In this document: piece by piece, positions 1-7,771 of the stretch
Position numbering within the stretch: position 1 is the stretch's first letter
Layout of the letters: the number at the start of each line of letters is the position of its first letter
Origin: an uncultured Clostridia bacterium
GTDB taxonomy: Bacteria; Bacillota; Clostridia; Lutisporales; Lutisporaceae
Reading direction: 5' to 3'
Assembly: GCA_937976095.1 (NCBI GenBank)
Contig: CALJSV010000180.1
Location: forward strand, 1 to 34,812
DNA length: 34,812 bases
The notes under the pieces: model-generated
Database searches by the model: none
What the model saw: only the letters and a program-made list of their open reading frames with translations
What the model was told of the DNA's origin: nothing
Program-made: the position numbers and the translations under genes

Positions 1-75
1 GATGCCATTGTAGAAGAATCCAATTACATATATCTTTTGGTGTGGTGCATAGCTGCAATATATGCCCAAGTTTAG
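1..75 (+). CDS. possible 3' end of an upstream gene (24 codons, partial)
   Basis: Frame 1 is open from the first base to a TAG at 73-75 and would encode a short hydrophobic tail ending LLVWCIAAIYAQV. It may be the C-terminus of a membrane protein that starts outside the window, or chance. The fragment is too short to recognise and no terminator follows it directly. Confidence 0.2.
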   Translation, partial: DAIVEESNYIYLLVWCIAAIYAQV

Positions 76-418
76 AAATACATTCATCATCAGTTTACTG
101 TTGCGCAACTTAGTTATGAAAATCGATATTAATTGCTCTTAAGTGTAGAGGAAAAGGTAGAAAAATGTCGAATATATCTCTAAAATAGTTGTGGACTCAC
201 AATTGCTTGACGTAAAAATAAATTGGCTATACTTCCTAATCTTGAGTCACCGAATCAGAAAGCTCAAATCCTATAGCCGGCAGCAGCTATTTACTAAATA
301 TTCAACTCAATACTTTTTAATTTAGTTCATCATTTCTATTTACACTGCTTATAAAGTTGAAAGAAAATGTAGTAAAGCTGATTGCAATGATTTAGTAAAA
401 AATAAAGGAGAGAGCAAT
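76..418. other. non-coding leader region upstream of the chemoreceptor
   Basis: No convincing gene lies in this A+T-rich stretch. It contains a possible sigma-A promoter (TTGACG at 207-212, TATACT at 228-233, a short 15-bp spacer) and a nested inverted repeat. The outer arms are GGCTATA (225-231) and TATAGCC (272-278); the inner arms are TTGAG (242-246) and CTCAA (263-267). The -10 box overlaps the outer left arm, so promoter and RNA fold cannot both be right as drawn. A ribosome binding site (AAGGAGAG) precedes the ATG at 419. Confidence 0.3.
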
Positions 419-1875
419 ATGAGTAATGATAATGCCTTTGTATCATACGTCAGGAAAGTCAACCTGGGCTTGACTTTAACAATAGGGCTTTCTATTCCTA
501 CTAGTTTTGTTTTGTATATTCTGGGAGTCTGGTCAATCTATCCATTTATTTCGGTTGGTATTGGTATTCCAATATCAGCGATACTTATTTGCAAAAAAAA
601 TATGTCAATTCTGTTTCGGTAGTTCTTTTGCTTTCGAGTTACTTTGGTATTTTTTTTATAACGGATCATATGCCTGTAATTGCTTCTATTTGTGCTGGAT
701 TTTGCATAACAATTATGTACCTAAACAAGTGGTATGTATTGGCTAGCGGTGGTTTTTATACAGCATTAATTGTCTATATACAATTCATCCGATATCCATT
801 TGAAATCAAGATTGCTATATCTGAAGTAGTGTGCGTAGCTTTTTCCACATTGTTTTTATTTTTCTTGGCAAAATGGGGAACTGAATTGATACAAAATGCA
901 AATGACAAAGAAGCTAGAGCTAATATGCTTCTAAGTGAACTGGAAAAGACAATGAATGGAATAAAGCAGAACACTTTGATATTAAACAGCGATATTTTAG
1001 AGTGTAATAAGAGTCTTGGGGTTGCAAGTGAAATAAGTAATTCAACAGCGATTTCCTTACAAGAAATTACTAAAGGTATAGTCGGACAAAGCGAGAGTGT
1101 TACAAAAATCAGCAATTTGATGAGTGAAACAGGCTATAGTGTTAATGAGATTATTAGTTTTTCTAAGCAGATGTCTGATGTTTCTGCAAAGGCGAGCCAA
1201 GTTGTTTTGGATGGCTCTGGAAGAATAAGTCAAATGGAAAAACAAATGGATATAATTAATGAAGCGGCTGAGAAGTCCTTTTCTACAGTTCAAGATTTAA
1301 ATTCTAACATGGAAGAAATTAATAAATTTTTATCAAGCATAACCCAAATAGCAGATCAGACAAATCTATTAGCACTTAATGCCGCAATTGAAGCTGCTCG
1401 GGCTGGGGAATCAGGTAGAGGATTCGCAGTAGTAGCTGACGAAGTCAGAAAGCTGGCAGAGCAGAGTGCAAACACTGTAAGACAAATATACCATATTATC
1501 AGTGATATCAATAATAAAACCCAAGAAGTCCTTGGTGAAGTGCAAAAAGGGAATCTTGCAGCAAAAGAGGGAGAAATTATTGTTAGTCAGGTAAATCAAG
1601 GCTTCGTAAGGATTCAGGCATCTTTTGATGAAATTGATAAGTGTATATATAAAGAAATGAGCATGTTTGAAAAAACTGCAGCAGCGTTTACAAGTATACA
1701 GGGAGAAACTGAAAGTATAGCAAGTATCTCTGAAGAACACTCATCTTCAACTGAGGACTTACTTGCGATAAGCAAAGAAAACAATTCGAATATTGAAAAA
1801 ATCTGTGATTTGATGAAGGAAATAAAACAATCCAGTGATAACTTGAAGAATATCTTAAAAGATAACATTTTATAA
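419..1875 (+). pseudogene. methyl-accepting chemotaxis protein, frameshifted in an A8 run
   Basis: This is a chemoreceptor that would signal to CheA/CheW from the membrane. The first frame (419-622) gives an N-terminus with two hydrophobic helices. The second frame (about 601-1875) continues with three or four more membrane segments and then a full cytoplasmic methyl-accepting coiled coil. The hairpin tip is visible as [18 protein letters not shown] followed by [18 protein letters not shown]. There is no sizeable extracellular sensor, so this is a membrane-embedded receptor type. The frames are joined by restoring one A to the A8 run at 593-600 (ICKK then KYVNS), giving about 485 residues. 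The defect could be a real mutation, a phase-variable homopolymer, slippage at A-AAA-AAT, or a sequencing error. The rest of the reading frame is undamaged, which suggests a recent event or an error. SD AAGGAGAG supports the start. Confidence 0.8.
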
Positions 1876-1900
1876 TATAATAAAATATGGGGCCAAGCAC

Positions 1901-1950
1901 AGGACAATAGAACTTATTATAGTATACTCTCTGATAAGTTCTATTGTTCT
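1901..1950. terminator. long inverted repeat between convergent genes
   Basis: The arms 1901-1917 and 1934-1950 are 17 nt each and complementary apart from one G-U/A-C position, with a 16-nt loop. They sit between the chemoreceptor and the oppositely oriented rsmH-type gene, where a bidirectional terminator is expected. There is no clear T-run on either side, so termination strength is uncertain. Confidence 0.5.
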
Positions 1951-1969
1951 GTATCTGGTACCATGTGTT

Positions 1970-3019
1970 TTATGCTTTTACAGCCCAGCGCAGCTTTGCA
2001 GACCTGGCACGACTGTTGGTATTACACTCTTCCGCTGAAGGTTTTATTGGATCGGGAGCTATTTCACTGTATACACCTGCACGGTAAAAATGCTGGAAGG
2101 ACTTTTTCACAAGGCGGTCTTCACCTGAGTGAAAGGAAAGTATAGCAACGCGTCCACCCTCCGCGAGTGCGGATGGAAGCTTTTCTAAAAACTCATACAG
2201 TACTCCAAATTCATTATTAACATCAATCCGCAAAGCTTGAAAGCATCGCTGGCAGGTTTTTTTAACCTCATCCTTCCTATTTTTTTCTGGTATAAACTTT
2301 AGTACATCCTTAATAATCTGCTGAAGCTGTGTAGTTGTTGATATATCTGTTCCTTTTCTTATCTCTGAAACAACGGCGCTAGCTATTATAGAGGCATGAG
2401 GCTCATCAGAGTTTTCTATCAACATACCCTCTAACTCATACTGTGAAATAGTTTTTAGCCTTTCTGCAGCAGATATCCCTTTTTTAGGATTCAATCGTAA
2501 GTCTAATGGGCCTTCAATCTTAAAGGAGAACCCTCTGTCAGGGTTGTCTATTTGCATTGAAGAAACACCTAAGTCTGCCAATATAAAATTCAAAGGCCCT
2601 GATTCAGAAACTACCTGGTTTATGCTTGAAAAGTTCATTTGCCTGATAGTTAAAATCTCTGGTCCGTAGCCTAAGCGTTCTAAGCGCTCGCGAGTGCGTG
2701 GCAGCTCAATTGCATCTACATCTATAGCATACAAATGGCCCTTTGAGTCCAAGCATTTTAGCATTTCCAAGGTGTGTCCACCATAGCCTAAAGTCGCATC
2801 TAATCCAACCTGCCCAGGAGTAATTTGCAGAAAATCTAATATTTCTCTAACACAAATTGAACGATGCATGCCTGCTGGGGTGCTACCTTTTTGTATAACC
2901 TTTGCCACTGTATCGGCATACTTTTCAGGTTGCAGCTCCTTATATTTTTCATTAAAAGCTTTTGGGTGAGTGCCTTTATATCGAACACGTCTCTGGTGCT
3001 TTTGCTCTTGATTATCCAT
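1970..3019 (-). CDS. rsmH: 16S rRNA (cytosine-1402-N4)-methyltransferase family protein, stand-alone RsmH type
   Basis: The RsmH family transfers a methyl group from SAM to N4 of C1402 in the 16S rRNA decoding centre. The 349-residue product shows the family SAM-binding motif GLDATLGYGGHT (residues 72-83), the central ADLGVSSMQIDNPDRGFSF block, and the C-terminal SFHSGEDRLVKK and NSRARSAKLRWA blocks. Two features are unusual. It has about 50 extra basic N-terminal residues beginning MDNQEQKHQRRVRYKG. It is also not beside ftsL, pbp or mra genes, the usual dcw location of rsmH. Some clostridia carry two RsmH proteins, and this is probably the second, orphan type, so its target may differ from C1402. 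SD GGAGG lies just before the ATG. It follows queG by 42 bp, so the two are probably co-transcribed. Confidence 0.85.
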   Translation of the reverse strand: MDNQEQKHQRRVRYKGTHPKAFNEKYKELQPEKYADTVAKVIQKGSTPAGMHRSICVREILDFLQITPGQVGLDATLGYGGHTLEMLKCLDSKGHLYAIDVDAIELPRTRERLERLGYGPEILTIRQMNFSSINQVVSESGPLNFILADLGVSSMQIDNPDRGFSFKIEGPLDLRLNPKKGISAAERLKTISQYELEGMLIENSDEPHASIIASAVVSEIRKGTDISTTTQLQQIIKDVLKFIPEKNRKDEVKKTCQRCFQALRIDVNNEFGVLYEFLEKLPSALAEGGRVAILSFHSGEDRLVKKSFQHFYRAGVYSEIAPDPIKPSAEECNTNSRARSAKLRWAVKA

Positions 3020-3061
3020 TGTTTTCCTCCGTACATTAATATTTTGTGAGCTGCCGAAGTG

Positions 3062-3958
3062 TTAATCCTCCTCGTGGATTATCTCATGATTCCTTTCCAA
3101 AACTCCTTTTCCTCTCCAACTAAAAGATCTATCCCCATACCTTCTAAGAAACTCCTTGTTGGAAATCTGTTTTAGCTCCTCATGTTGCAAGGTATATTTC
3201 AGGTCCTTATTAAATTCTTCTATTATAGTTTTTTCAACTTTCTCGTTGTGAGGGCATACATCCTGACAAACATCACAGCCCCATATCAGAGGACTATTTT
3301 TGACTATTGCTCTTTCTTCAGCAGTAAGCTCCCCTTTCTTTTGTGTTATATAAGACCTGCACTTTAGGGGATTTATTGTAAAGTCACCTAAGATGCACTG
3401 TCCGGGGCAGCTTTTTACACAGCTGAAGCATTGATAACAGGTTTTATCCTGTGGTGCATCTTCTTCAAAGGGATAATTATTTAGTATATATCCTATAAAC
3501 ACGTAAGAGCCATACTGGTCTGTGATTATGTGATTGTTTATACCCCAAAAGCCAAGACCGGCTCTATAAGCCAAATATCTGTCACTAAATGGTCCACTGT
3601 CAACAAAAGCCTTATAAGCAAAGCCTTCTATTTTTTCTTCTAAAAAAGCTGCAATTGCTTCAAGCTTCTCCTTAATAACCAAATGGTAGTCCAGACTATA
3701 TGTGTATTTTGACAGGTTGGCTTCTTCTACACTGCCTGTGTAGTAAGGAAACAAGCAAACTATAACTGATTTTGCATCATTTAAGGTTAGCTTGGGATAA
3801 ACTCTTTTTTCTATTTCCTTTTCTTCTAAACCACTTACATTTCCTTTTTCTATCTGCCTTCTCCAGATTCTTTCAAAGTCCAGATATGGATCGGCGGGGG
3901 CTATTCCTACATGCTCTATATTGATAGAATTGCAAAACCTTTTTAGCTCTTCCTTCAT
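3062..3958 (-). CDS. queG: epoxyqueuosine reductase
   Basis: QueG performs the last step of queuosine synthesis, reducing epoxyqueuosine in the tRNA wobble position with a cobalamin cofactor and two [4Fe-4S] clusters. The 298-residue protein shows the ferredoxin-like cysteine motif CYQCFSCVKSC (Cys174, 177, 180, 184) and the second set CDVCQDVC (Cys228, 231, 235). The conserved FVDSGPFSDR...RAGLGFWG block contains Asp120, matching the proposed catalytic acid of the family. The length fits the short Gram-positive form without the C-terminal HEAT repeats. The ATG at 3958 has SD AAGGAT, with a promoter candidate upstream at 3982-4011. An rsmH-type gene follows, so this looks like a two-gene RNA-modification operon. 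Confidence 0.93.
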   Translation of the reverse strand: MKEELKRFCNSINIEHVGIAPADPYLDFERIWRRQIEKGNVSGLEEKEIEKRVYPKLTLNDAKSVIVCLFPYYTGSVEEANLSKYTYSLDYHLVIKEKLEAIAAFLEEKIEGFAYKAFVDSGPFSDRYLAYRAGLGFWGINNHIITDQYGSYVFIGYILNNYPFEEDAPQDKTCYQCFSCVKSCPGQCILGDFTINPLKCRSYITQKKGELTAEERAIVKNSPLIWGCDVCQDVCPHNEKVEKTIIEEFNKDLKYTLQHEELKQISNKEFLRRYGDRSFSWRGKGVLERNHEIIHEED

Positions 3959-3981
3959 TTAAATCCTTCCAATCAGTGCTA

Positions 3982-4011
3982 TTTATATCAGAATATCATA
4001 TTGTTTGTCAA
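3982..4011 (-). promoter_or_regulatory. sigma-A promoter for queG
   Basis: On the minus strand, TTGACA (4011-4006) and TATAAA (3987-3982) are separated by 18 bp, 24 bp before the queG ATG. The match to consensus is good and the position is right. Confidence 0.55.
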
Positions 4012-4080
4012 ATTATAAGGGTTATGCATTTCTAAGTTTGTTTTTACTGCTATTTTTTTGCTTACTTCCATATGCTAAGC

Positions 4081-4109
4081 TTGATTGATCCAACGGCATG
4101 TTGTATAGT
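4081..4109 (+). promoter_or_regulatory. sigma-A promoter for the TetR gene at 4160
   Basis: TTGATT (4081-4086) and TATAGT (4104-4109) are 17 bp apart. The palindrome TAAGCTTA (4117-4124) lies at the expected transcription start and could be part of an operator, but it is short. Confidence 0.5.
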
Positions 4110-4159
4110 CTTATTATAAGCTTACAATATAGATTTGAAGGATAACAGGAGATGATAAC

Positions 4160-4720
4160 GTGAAAAAGCAGCCTGAGGTAACACAGCAGACTAGGCAAAA
4201 TTTGATAGAAGCATTTTGGTCCTTGTATTGTGAAAAGAGGATTGAAAAAATAACAGTTAAGGATATTGCTCACAGGGCAGGCTATAACAGAGGAACATTT
4301 TATGAGTATTTTACAGATGTTTATGATGTGCTGGAGCAAATTGAGCAATCCCTTATTCCATCAGTGGATGAGTTGCCTCCTATATCAGCGCCAAAGCATG
4401 ATATGGGAATGCCTGTTGACATGTTTATGAGGCTATATGAGCAAAACAGCAGATACTATTCTATCTTACTTGGAGATAATGGCGATCCGGCATTTGCCAG
4501 TAAGCTCAAAAACTCAACAAAGCCTGTAATTGCAAAGGCACTTGCGGAAAAGCATGACTTCAATCCGGTAGAGCTTGATTTTATTCTAGAGTATGTACTG
4601 TCGGCTATGATTGGTATAATGAGCTATTGGTTTAGACAGGATAAGGTACTGCCAGCAGAGAAGTTGATTGAATTAATGCATGACCTTATGGAAAACGGCG
4701 TTATGAAAAGACTTAGTTAG
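4160..4720 (+). CDS. TetR/AcrR family transcriptional regulator
   Basis: This is a 186-residue one-component regulator. The N-terminal helix-turn-helix is clear (residues about 8-55, with KITVKDIAHRAGYNRGTFYEYF). The C-terminal half ends in a LEYVLSAMIGIMSYWFRQ segment typical of the TetR_C_8-like subgroup related to DhaS. It starts at a GTG with SD AGGAGATG eight bases upstream. It stands alone between divergent queG and the riboswitch-controlled tup operon. Nothing in the sequence shows it controls tup, and its ligand and targets are unknown. Confidence 0.85.
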   Translation: MKKQPEVTQQTRQNLIEAFWSLYCEKRIEKITVKDIAHRAGYNRGTFYEYFTDVYDVLEQIEQSLIPSVDELPPISAPKHDMGMPVDMFMRLYEQNSRYYSILLGDNGDPAFASKLKNSTKPVIAKALAEKHDFNPVELDFILEYVLSAMIGIMSYWFRQDKVLPAEKLIELMHDLMENGVMKRLS

Positions 4721-4737
4721 AAAAGTAGCATATATGG

Positions 4738-4945
4738 CATAATATGGGTGATGTGTACGAAAATGTATCGCATAGTATGGTTGCAGATGGTAAGGGCTAA
4801 GGGATTTGATTGGTAAAGCTCCGTCTACCAAGGTATCAAGGAAGCGGGTTATTAATGCTGGAGCCGATTTAATCGTGGAACAGTAAGAATACTAATGGCT
4901 CCTATCGAGTAGGCTAAAGTCGACAGAATGCATTTACATGCTTAC
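4738..4945 (+). ncRNA. putative structured non-coding RNA, about 200 nt, family not assigned
   Basis: This stretch has no plausible gene but several helices with loops typical of a folded RNA. Helix a: ATGTG-TAC (4751-4758) with GTA-t-CGCAT (4765-4773), a GAAAAT loop and one bulge. Helix b: TTGAT-TGGTA (4806-4815) with TACCA (4826-4830) and ATCAA (4835-4839). Helix c: GGAGCC (4860-4865) with GGCTCC (4897-4902), enclosing CGAT/ATCG (4865-4868/4871-4875 region, sharing one edge base). AGATGG (4785-4790) can also pair with CCGTCT (4821-4826), an alternative or pseudoknot contact. A CATAAT -10-like box lies at 4738-4743. A weak hairpin followed by a T-run (GCAT/ATGC then ATTTTT, about 4929-4950) may mark the 3' end. 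It is either an independent small RNA or the 5' part of the tup leader. Its size and clostridial setting make raiA-type RNA worth testing, but I cannot confirm a family. Confidence 0.45.
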
Positions 4946-4977
4946 ATTTTTATGGGATAATGACTATGTTAGAATAA

Positions 4978-4983
4978 TATACT
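4978..4983 (+). promoter_or_regulatory. -10 box for the riboswitch/tup transcript
   Basis: TATACT sits 4 bp before the first predicted helix of the riboswitch, so transcription would begin at or just inside P1. No convincing -35 box is seen at the usual spacing. Confidence 0.35.
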
Positions 4984-4986
4984 ATT

Positions 4987-5084
4987 TATTTCCGAGCTGA
5001 AGGGTCTAAACGATAAATCGCATGATCCGAAGCCCATGGGCGTGATGGGAAACTGCCACACCTCCCTTATTTGGAAAGGAAATA
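4987..5084 (+). promoter_or_regulatory. Moco/Tuco-type riboswitch (candidate) upstream of the tungstate transporter
   Basis: The leader folds around a perfect 7-bp closing helix, TATTTCC (4987-4993) with GGAAATA (5078-5084). Inside are CCGAGC (4992-4997), a helix GGGTC/GATCC (5002-5006/5024-5028), and CCGAAG followed by CCCAT/ATGGG (5033-5037/5045-5049). Next come ACTGCCACACCTCCC (about 5052-5066) and GGAAAGG (5073-5079). These short conserved blocks and their order match what I remember of the molybdenum/tungsten-cofactor RNA motif. That motif is known upstream of Moco synthesis genes and molybdate or tungstate transporters, and the gene directly downstream is a tungstate importer. An intrinsic terminator follows at 5107-5135, giving a transcriptional off switch when cofactor is plentiful. 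The assignment rests on memory of the motif plus context, not on a covariance search. Confidence 0.7.
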
Positions 5085-5106
5085 TTTTTATAAAGCTAAT
5101 CTTTAT

Positions 5107-5135
5107 AAGACATTCCTTTTGGAGTGTCTTTTTTT
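5107..5135 (+). terminator. attenuator terminator between riboswitch and tupB
   Basis: AAGACATTCC (5107-5116) and GGAGTGTCTT (5121-5130) pair over 10 bp with one G-U, a TTTT loop and a run of seven T. It lies 26 bp before the tupB ATG, so it can only act on the leader transcript. Confidence 0.85.
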
Positions 5136-5161
5136 GTTGAATAAACGGGGGTATCGCATAA

Positions 5162-5869
5162 ATGGACTATTTTCTTAATGCATTTGTAAAAGCAATTGAA
5201 CTACTTGTATCCTTTGATGAAGAGCTTTATGGAATAATCTTTCTTTCTTTGAAGGTGTCAGCTTCAGCTATTGCTGTAAGCTCGATGATTGCTGTTCCGC
5301 TTGGAATAGGCATTTCTATGGGAAGGTTTTGGGGTAAGAAGCTTCTTGTAAGCATTATCAATGCTTCAATGAGTATTCCTCCTGTTGTAGTAGGCTTGGT
5401 AGTTTATATCATACTATCAAACAAGACGGGTATTTTTCACACTCTGCGCCTTCTTTTTACACCTACAGCCATGATAATTGCTCAAACTCTGCTTGCACTT
5501 CCCATTATTACAGGTTTAACAATAGTGGCAGTAAAAAGTGTGCACAGCAGGATAAGCAAGACAGCAATAAGCCTGGGAGCATCTTATACTCAGCTGGTAT
5601 TGCTTGTTATAAAGGAAGCAAGGTATGCAATTGGGTCTGCCATAATCACTGCCTTTGGAAGACTTATGGCAGAAGTAGGTGCAGTAATGATGGTAGGTGG
5701 AAATATACGCTACAAGACCCGTGTCATGACAACTGCCATTGCACTTCAAAAGGGAATGGGAGAATTTGAATTGGCTCTAGCCTTAGGAATTATACTTCTG
5801 ACCATGGCCTTCATAGTAAACATTCTGCTGGATTATTTCAGAGATGAGAAAGAGGTGCCGCGCACATGA
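5162..5869 (+). CDS. tupB: tungstate ABC transporter, permease TupB
   Basis: This is the membrane subunit of the TupABC high-affinity tungstate importer. The 235-residue protein has about five or six membrane helices and a binding-protein-dependent permease domain. The cytoplasmic EAA-like loop is visible around residues 135-165 (KTAISLGASYTQLVLLVIKEARYAIGSA, shortened here to its flanks KTAISLG and IKEARY). TupB and the related WtpB/ModB permeases share this layout. The identity is fixed mainly by the neighbouring tungstate-binding protein. The ATG follows GGGGG with a rather long gap. The gene overlaps tupC by 4 bp (ATGA), so translation is probably coupled. Expression is expected to be controlled by the upstream riboswitch-terminator. 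Confidence 0.9.
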   Translation: MDYFLNAFVKAIELLVSFDEELYGIIFLSLKVSASAIAVSSMIAVPLGIGISMGRFWGKKLLVSIINASMSIPPVVVGLVVYIILSNKTGIFHTLRLLFTPTAMIIAQTLLALPIITGLTIVAVKSVHSRISKTAISLGASYTQLVLLVIKEARYAIGSAIITAFGRLMAEVGAVMMVGGNIRYKTRVMTTAIALQKGMGEFELALALGIILLTMAFIVNILLDYFRDEKEVPRT

Positions 5870-6600
5870 GTATTATGTTTGAGCTTAGGGATGTTAAAAA
5901 GATCTATGATGGAAAAACAGTACTGCGAATTGACGAGTTGAAGCTGGAGGCTGGAAAGATAAATGCAATAATAGGTCCAAGCGGAGCAGGTAAAAGCACC
6001 CTTCTGCAGCTCTTGAACGGACTTGAGGGTTCAAGTGAAGGAGCTATTAGCTTTGATGGGGAAAAATATACAAAAGGCAAAAAAATACCTTTGAATGAAA
6101 GGCGTAAGATGGCTATGGTGTTTCAAAAGCCTACGCTTTTCAATTCTTCTGTTTATGAGAATATAGCCTATCCATTAAAGCTTAGAAGGATACCTACAAA
6201 GACAATAAGTCAAAAGGTCAACGAAGTCCTTGAACTTGTTGGTCTCAGGGATAAGGCCAGACAAGGAGCGCTTACATTATCAGGGGGTGAAGCCCAAAGG
6301 ATTAGCGTTGCAAGAGCAATTGTAACTCATCCTAAAGCCCTGCTTTTGGACGAACCTACAGCAAACCTTGATCCAGCTAACGTAGAGTTAATAGAACGCA
6401 TTATAAAGCATGCAAACTCAGCACATGGTGCTACAGTTGTGATAGTCACGCACAATATGTTTCAGGCGAAGCGTTTGGGGGATAATATAGTTTTTCTCTT
6501 AAATGGACAGATTGTAGAGAGTGGGCCTTCGGACATAATATTTTCTGATCCAAAAAACGAGAAGACCTCGGCTTTTATCAGGGGAGAGATGGTGTGTTAA
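5866..6600 (+). CDS. tupC: tungstate ABC transporter, ATP-binding protein TupC
   Basis: This is the ATPase subunit that powers tungstate import. The 244-residue protein shows Walker A GPSGAGKST (about residues 38-46), Q-loop VFQKPTLF, ABC signature LSGGEAQR, Walker B ALLLDEPTANLD and the switch histidine in VIVTHNMFQAKRL. It ends without the extra regulatory TOBE domain found in many ModC and WtpC proteins, as expected for the short TupC type. It starts inside the end of tupB (ATGA overlap) and is followed 41 bp later by tupA, which has its own SD (GGAGGAT). Confidence 0.92.
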   Translation: MSIMFELRDVKKIYDGKTVLRIDELKLEAGKINAIIGPSGAGKSTLLQLLNGLEGSSEGAISFDGEKYTKGKKIPLNERRKMAMVFQKPTLFNSSVYENIAYPLKLRRIPTKTISQKVNEVLELVGLRDKARQGALTLSGGEAQRISVARAIVTHPKALLLDEPTANLDPANVELIERIIKHANSAHGATVVIVTHNMFQAKRLGDNIVFLLNGQIVESGPSDIIFSDPKNEKTSAFIRGEMVC

Positions 6601-6641
6601 TAAGCTAACAATAAGTCGATATTTATGCGGAGGATATAATT

Positions 6642-7570
6642 ATGAAAAGCCAGAAAACTAAAAAAATCTTGGGAATAACAGCTGCCGCGGTGATTGTTAT
6701 CACGTTGCTTCTTATGGTGTTATTTACAAACTCTTTCAAAGCTGGAGAAAGTTTAAGAACAGAGTCTGATACCGGCGAAAGTGGATCAGGTGCGGCTTCT
6801 GATTCTATTAACCTGACCAAGCTTGAGCCTGAAATAGTACTTGCTACCACCACAAGCACACAGGATACAGGTCTATTAGATGTGCTGGTACCTGCCTTTG
6901 AAGAGAAATACAATGTAAAGGTAAAAACTATAGCAGCAGGAACAGGTGAAGCTATAAACATGGGAAAAAGAGGTGATGCAGATGTATTGCTGGTTCATTC
7001 TCGTACACAGGAGGATGACTTTGTTGCAGAGGATTATGGCGTGAATCGTAGAGATGTAATGTATAACTTTTTCTATATCGTAGGTCCCCATAATGATCCT
7101 GCAGAAGTAGAAAAAGCTACTACTGCTGCAGATGCCTTTTTAGGGATAGCTGAAAGTGAAGCTTTTTTCGTATCTCGTGGAGATAATTCCGGAACCCACT
7201 CAAAGGAAAAGAGCGTTTGGACCAAATCAGGAGTTACACCCAATGCGAAAAATGACAGTTGGTATATAGAAGCAGGACAAGGCATGGGAGCGACCTTAAC
7301 TATGGCAAATGAGATGGGAGCATATACACTTGTAGACAGCGGAACCTGGCATGCTTTTGAGAACAAGGTGGATATGAAAATTGTCAAGGAAAACGACAGT
7401 ATATCTATAATCCATATGGAGTTATTGCAGTAAATCCAGAGAAGTTTCCTAATGTACACCACAATTCGGCTATGGCCTTCATAAGCTTTATAACCTCAGA
7501 GGAAGGTCAGAAAATAATAGGCAGCTATAAGAAGAATGGATATCAGCTGTTTATACCTTCGGCAAAATAG
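6642..7570 (+). pseudogene. tupA: tungstate-binding protein TupA, frameshifted near the C-terminus
   Basis: TupA captures tungstate outside the cell for TupBC. The protein begins with an N-terminal hydrophobic segment (residues about 10-31). Unlike most Gram-positive binding proteins it shows no lipobox cysteine, so it may be membrane-anchored or secreted. The ligand-site signature TTTSTQDTGLLD, the AAGTGEAINMGKRGDADVLL region and SRGDNSGTHSKE are all present. The first frame stops at 7433 after about 263 residues. The expected ending NPYGVIAVNPEKF...FITSEEGQKIIG...GYQLFIPSAK continues in another frame to TAG at 7568-7570. Restoring one base at about 7403-7404 gives DSI-x-YNPYGVIAVNP, the family sequence, and a product of about 309 residues. 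No slippery heptamer is present, so programmed frameshifting is unlikely. A recent mutation or a sequencing error is more likely. Confidence 0.88.
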
Positions 7571-7584
7571 GTTAAGTTAATATG

Positions 7585-7632
7585 AAGTAGCAGATTAAAA
7601 GTGATAAGCTTTTGGTCTACTTTTGTTTTTTT
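7585..7632 (+). terminator. terminator of the tup operon
   Basis: AAGTAG (7585-7590) pairs with CTACTT (7617-7622), with an inner AAAAG/CTTTT helix. It is followed by a T-rich run to 7632, 15 bp after the restored tupA stop. Confidence 0.7.
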
Positions 7633-7660
7633 GCAGATACACCCTATACTTTTTAAAATT

Positions 7661-7690
7661 TTGGAAGGATTCTTACATAATTGGTAGAAT
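7661..7690 (+). promoter_or_regulatory. weak promoter candidate for the GGDEF gene
   Basis: TTGGAA (7661-7666) and TAGAAT (7685-7690) are separated by 18 bp, about 80 bp before the start codon. This is a modest match only. Confidence 0.3.
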
Positions 7691-7771
7691 ATTAATAATA
7701 CAAATATTATGACAATAGCATTGTATAGTAGAAAACTATTATTTTAATTATGAGTGGAAGGCTGTGTATAT

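Noticed and set aside
225-300. Possible cyclic-di-GMP riboswitch before the chemoreceptor
   Set aside because: The expected conserved core segments of GEMM-I and GEMM-II are absent; only inverted repeats are present.
774-1907. Several minus-strand open frames across the chemoreceptor
   Set aside because: They mirror the coiled-coil coding sequence, with biased hydrophobic composition and no start signals.
4831-4888. Short frame encoding a KVSRKRVINAGADLIVEQ-like peptide
   Set aside because: It lies within the helices of the putative RNA, has no start signal and resembles no family.
7395-7435. Programmed frameshift in tupA
   Set aside because: There is no slippery heptamer or downstream structure, and binding proteins of this family are not known to use recoding.
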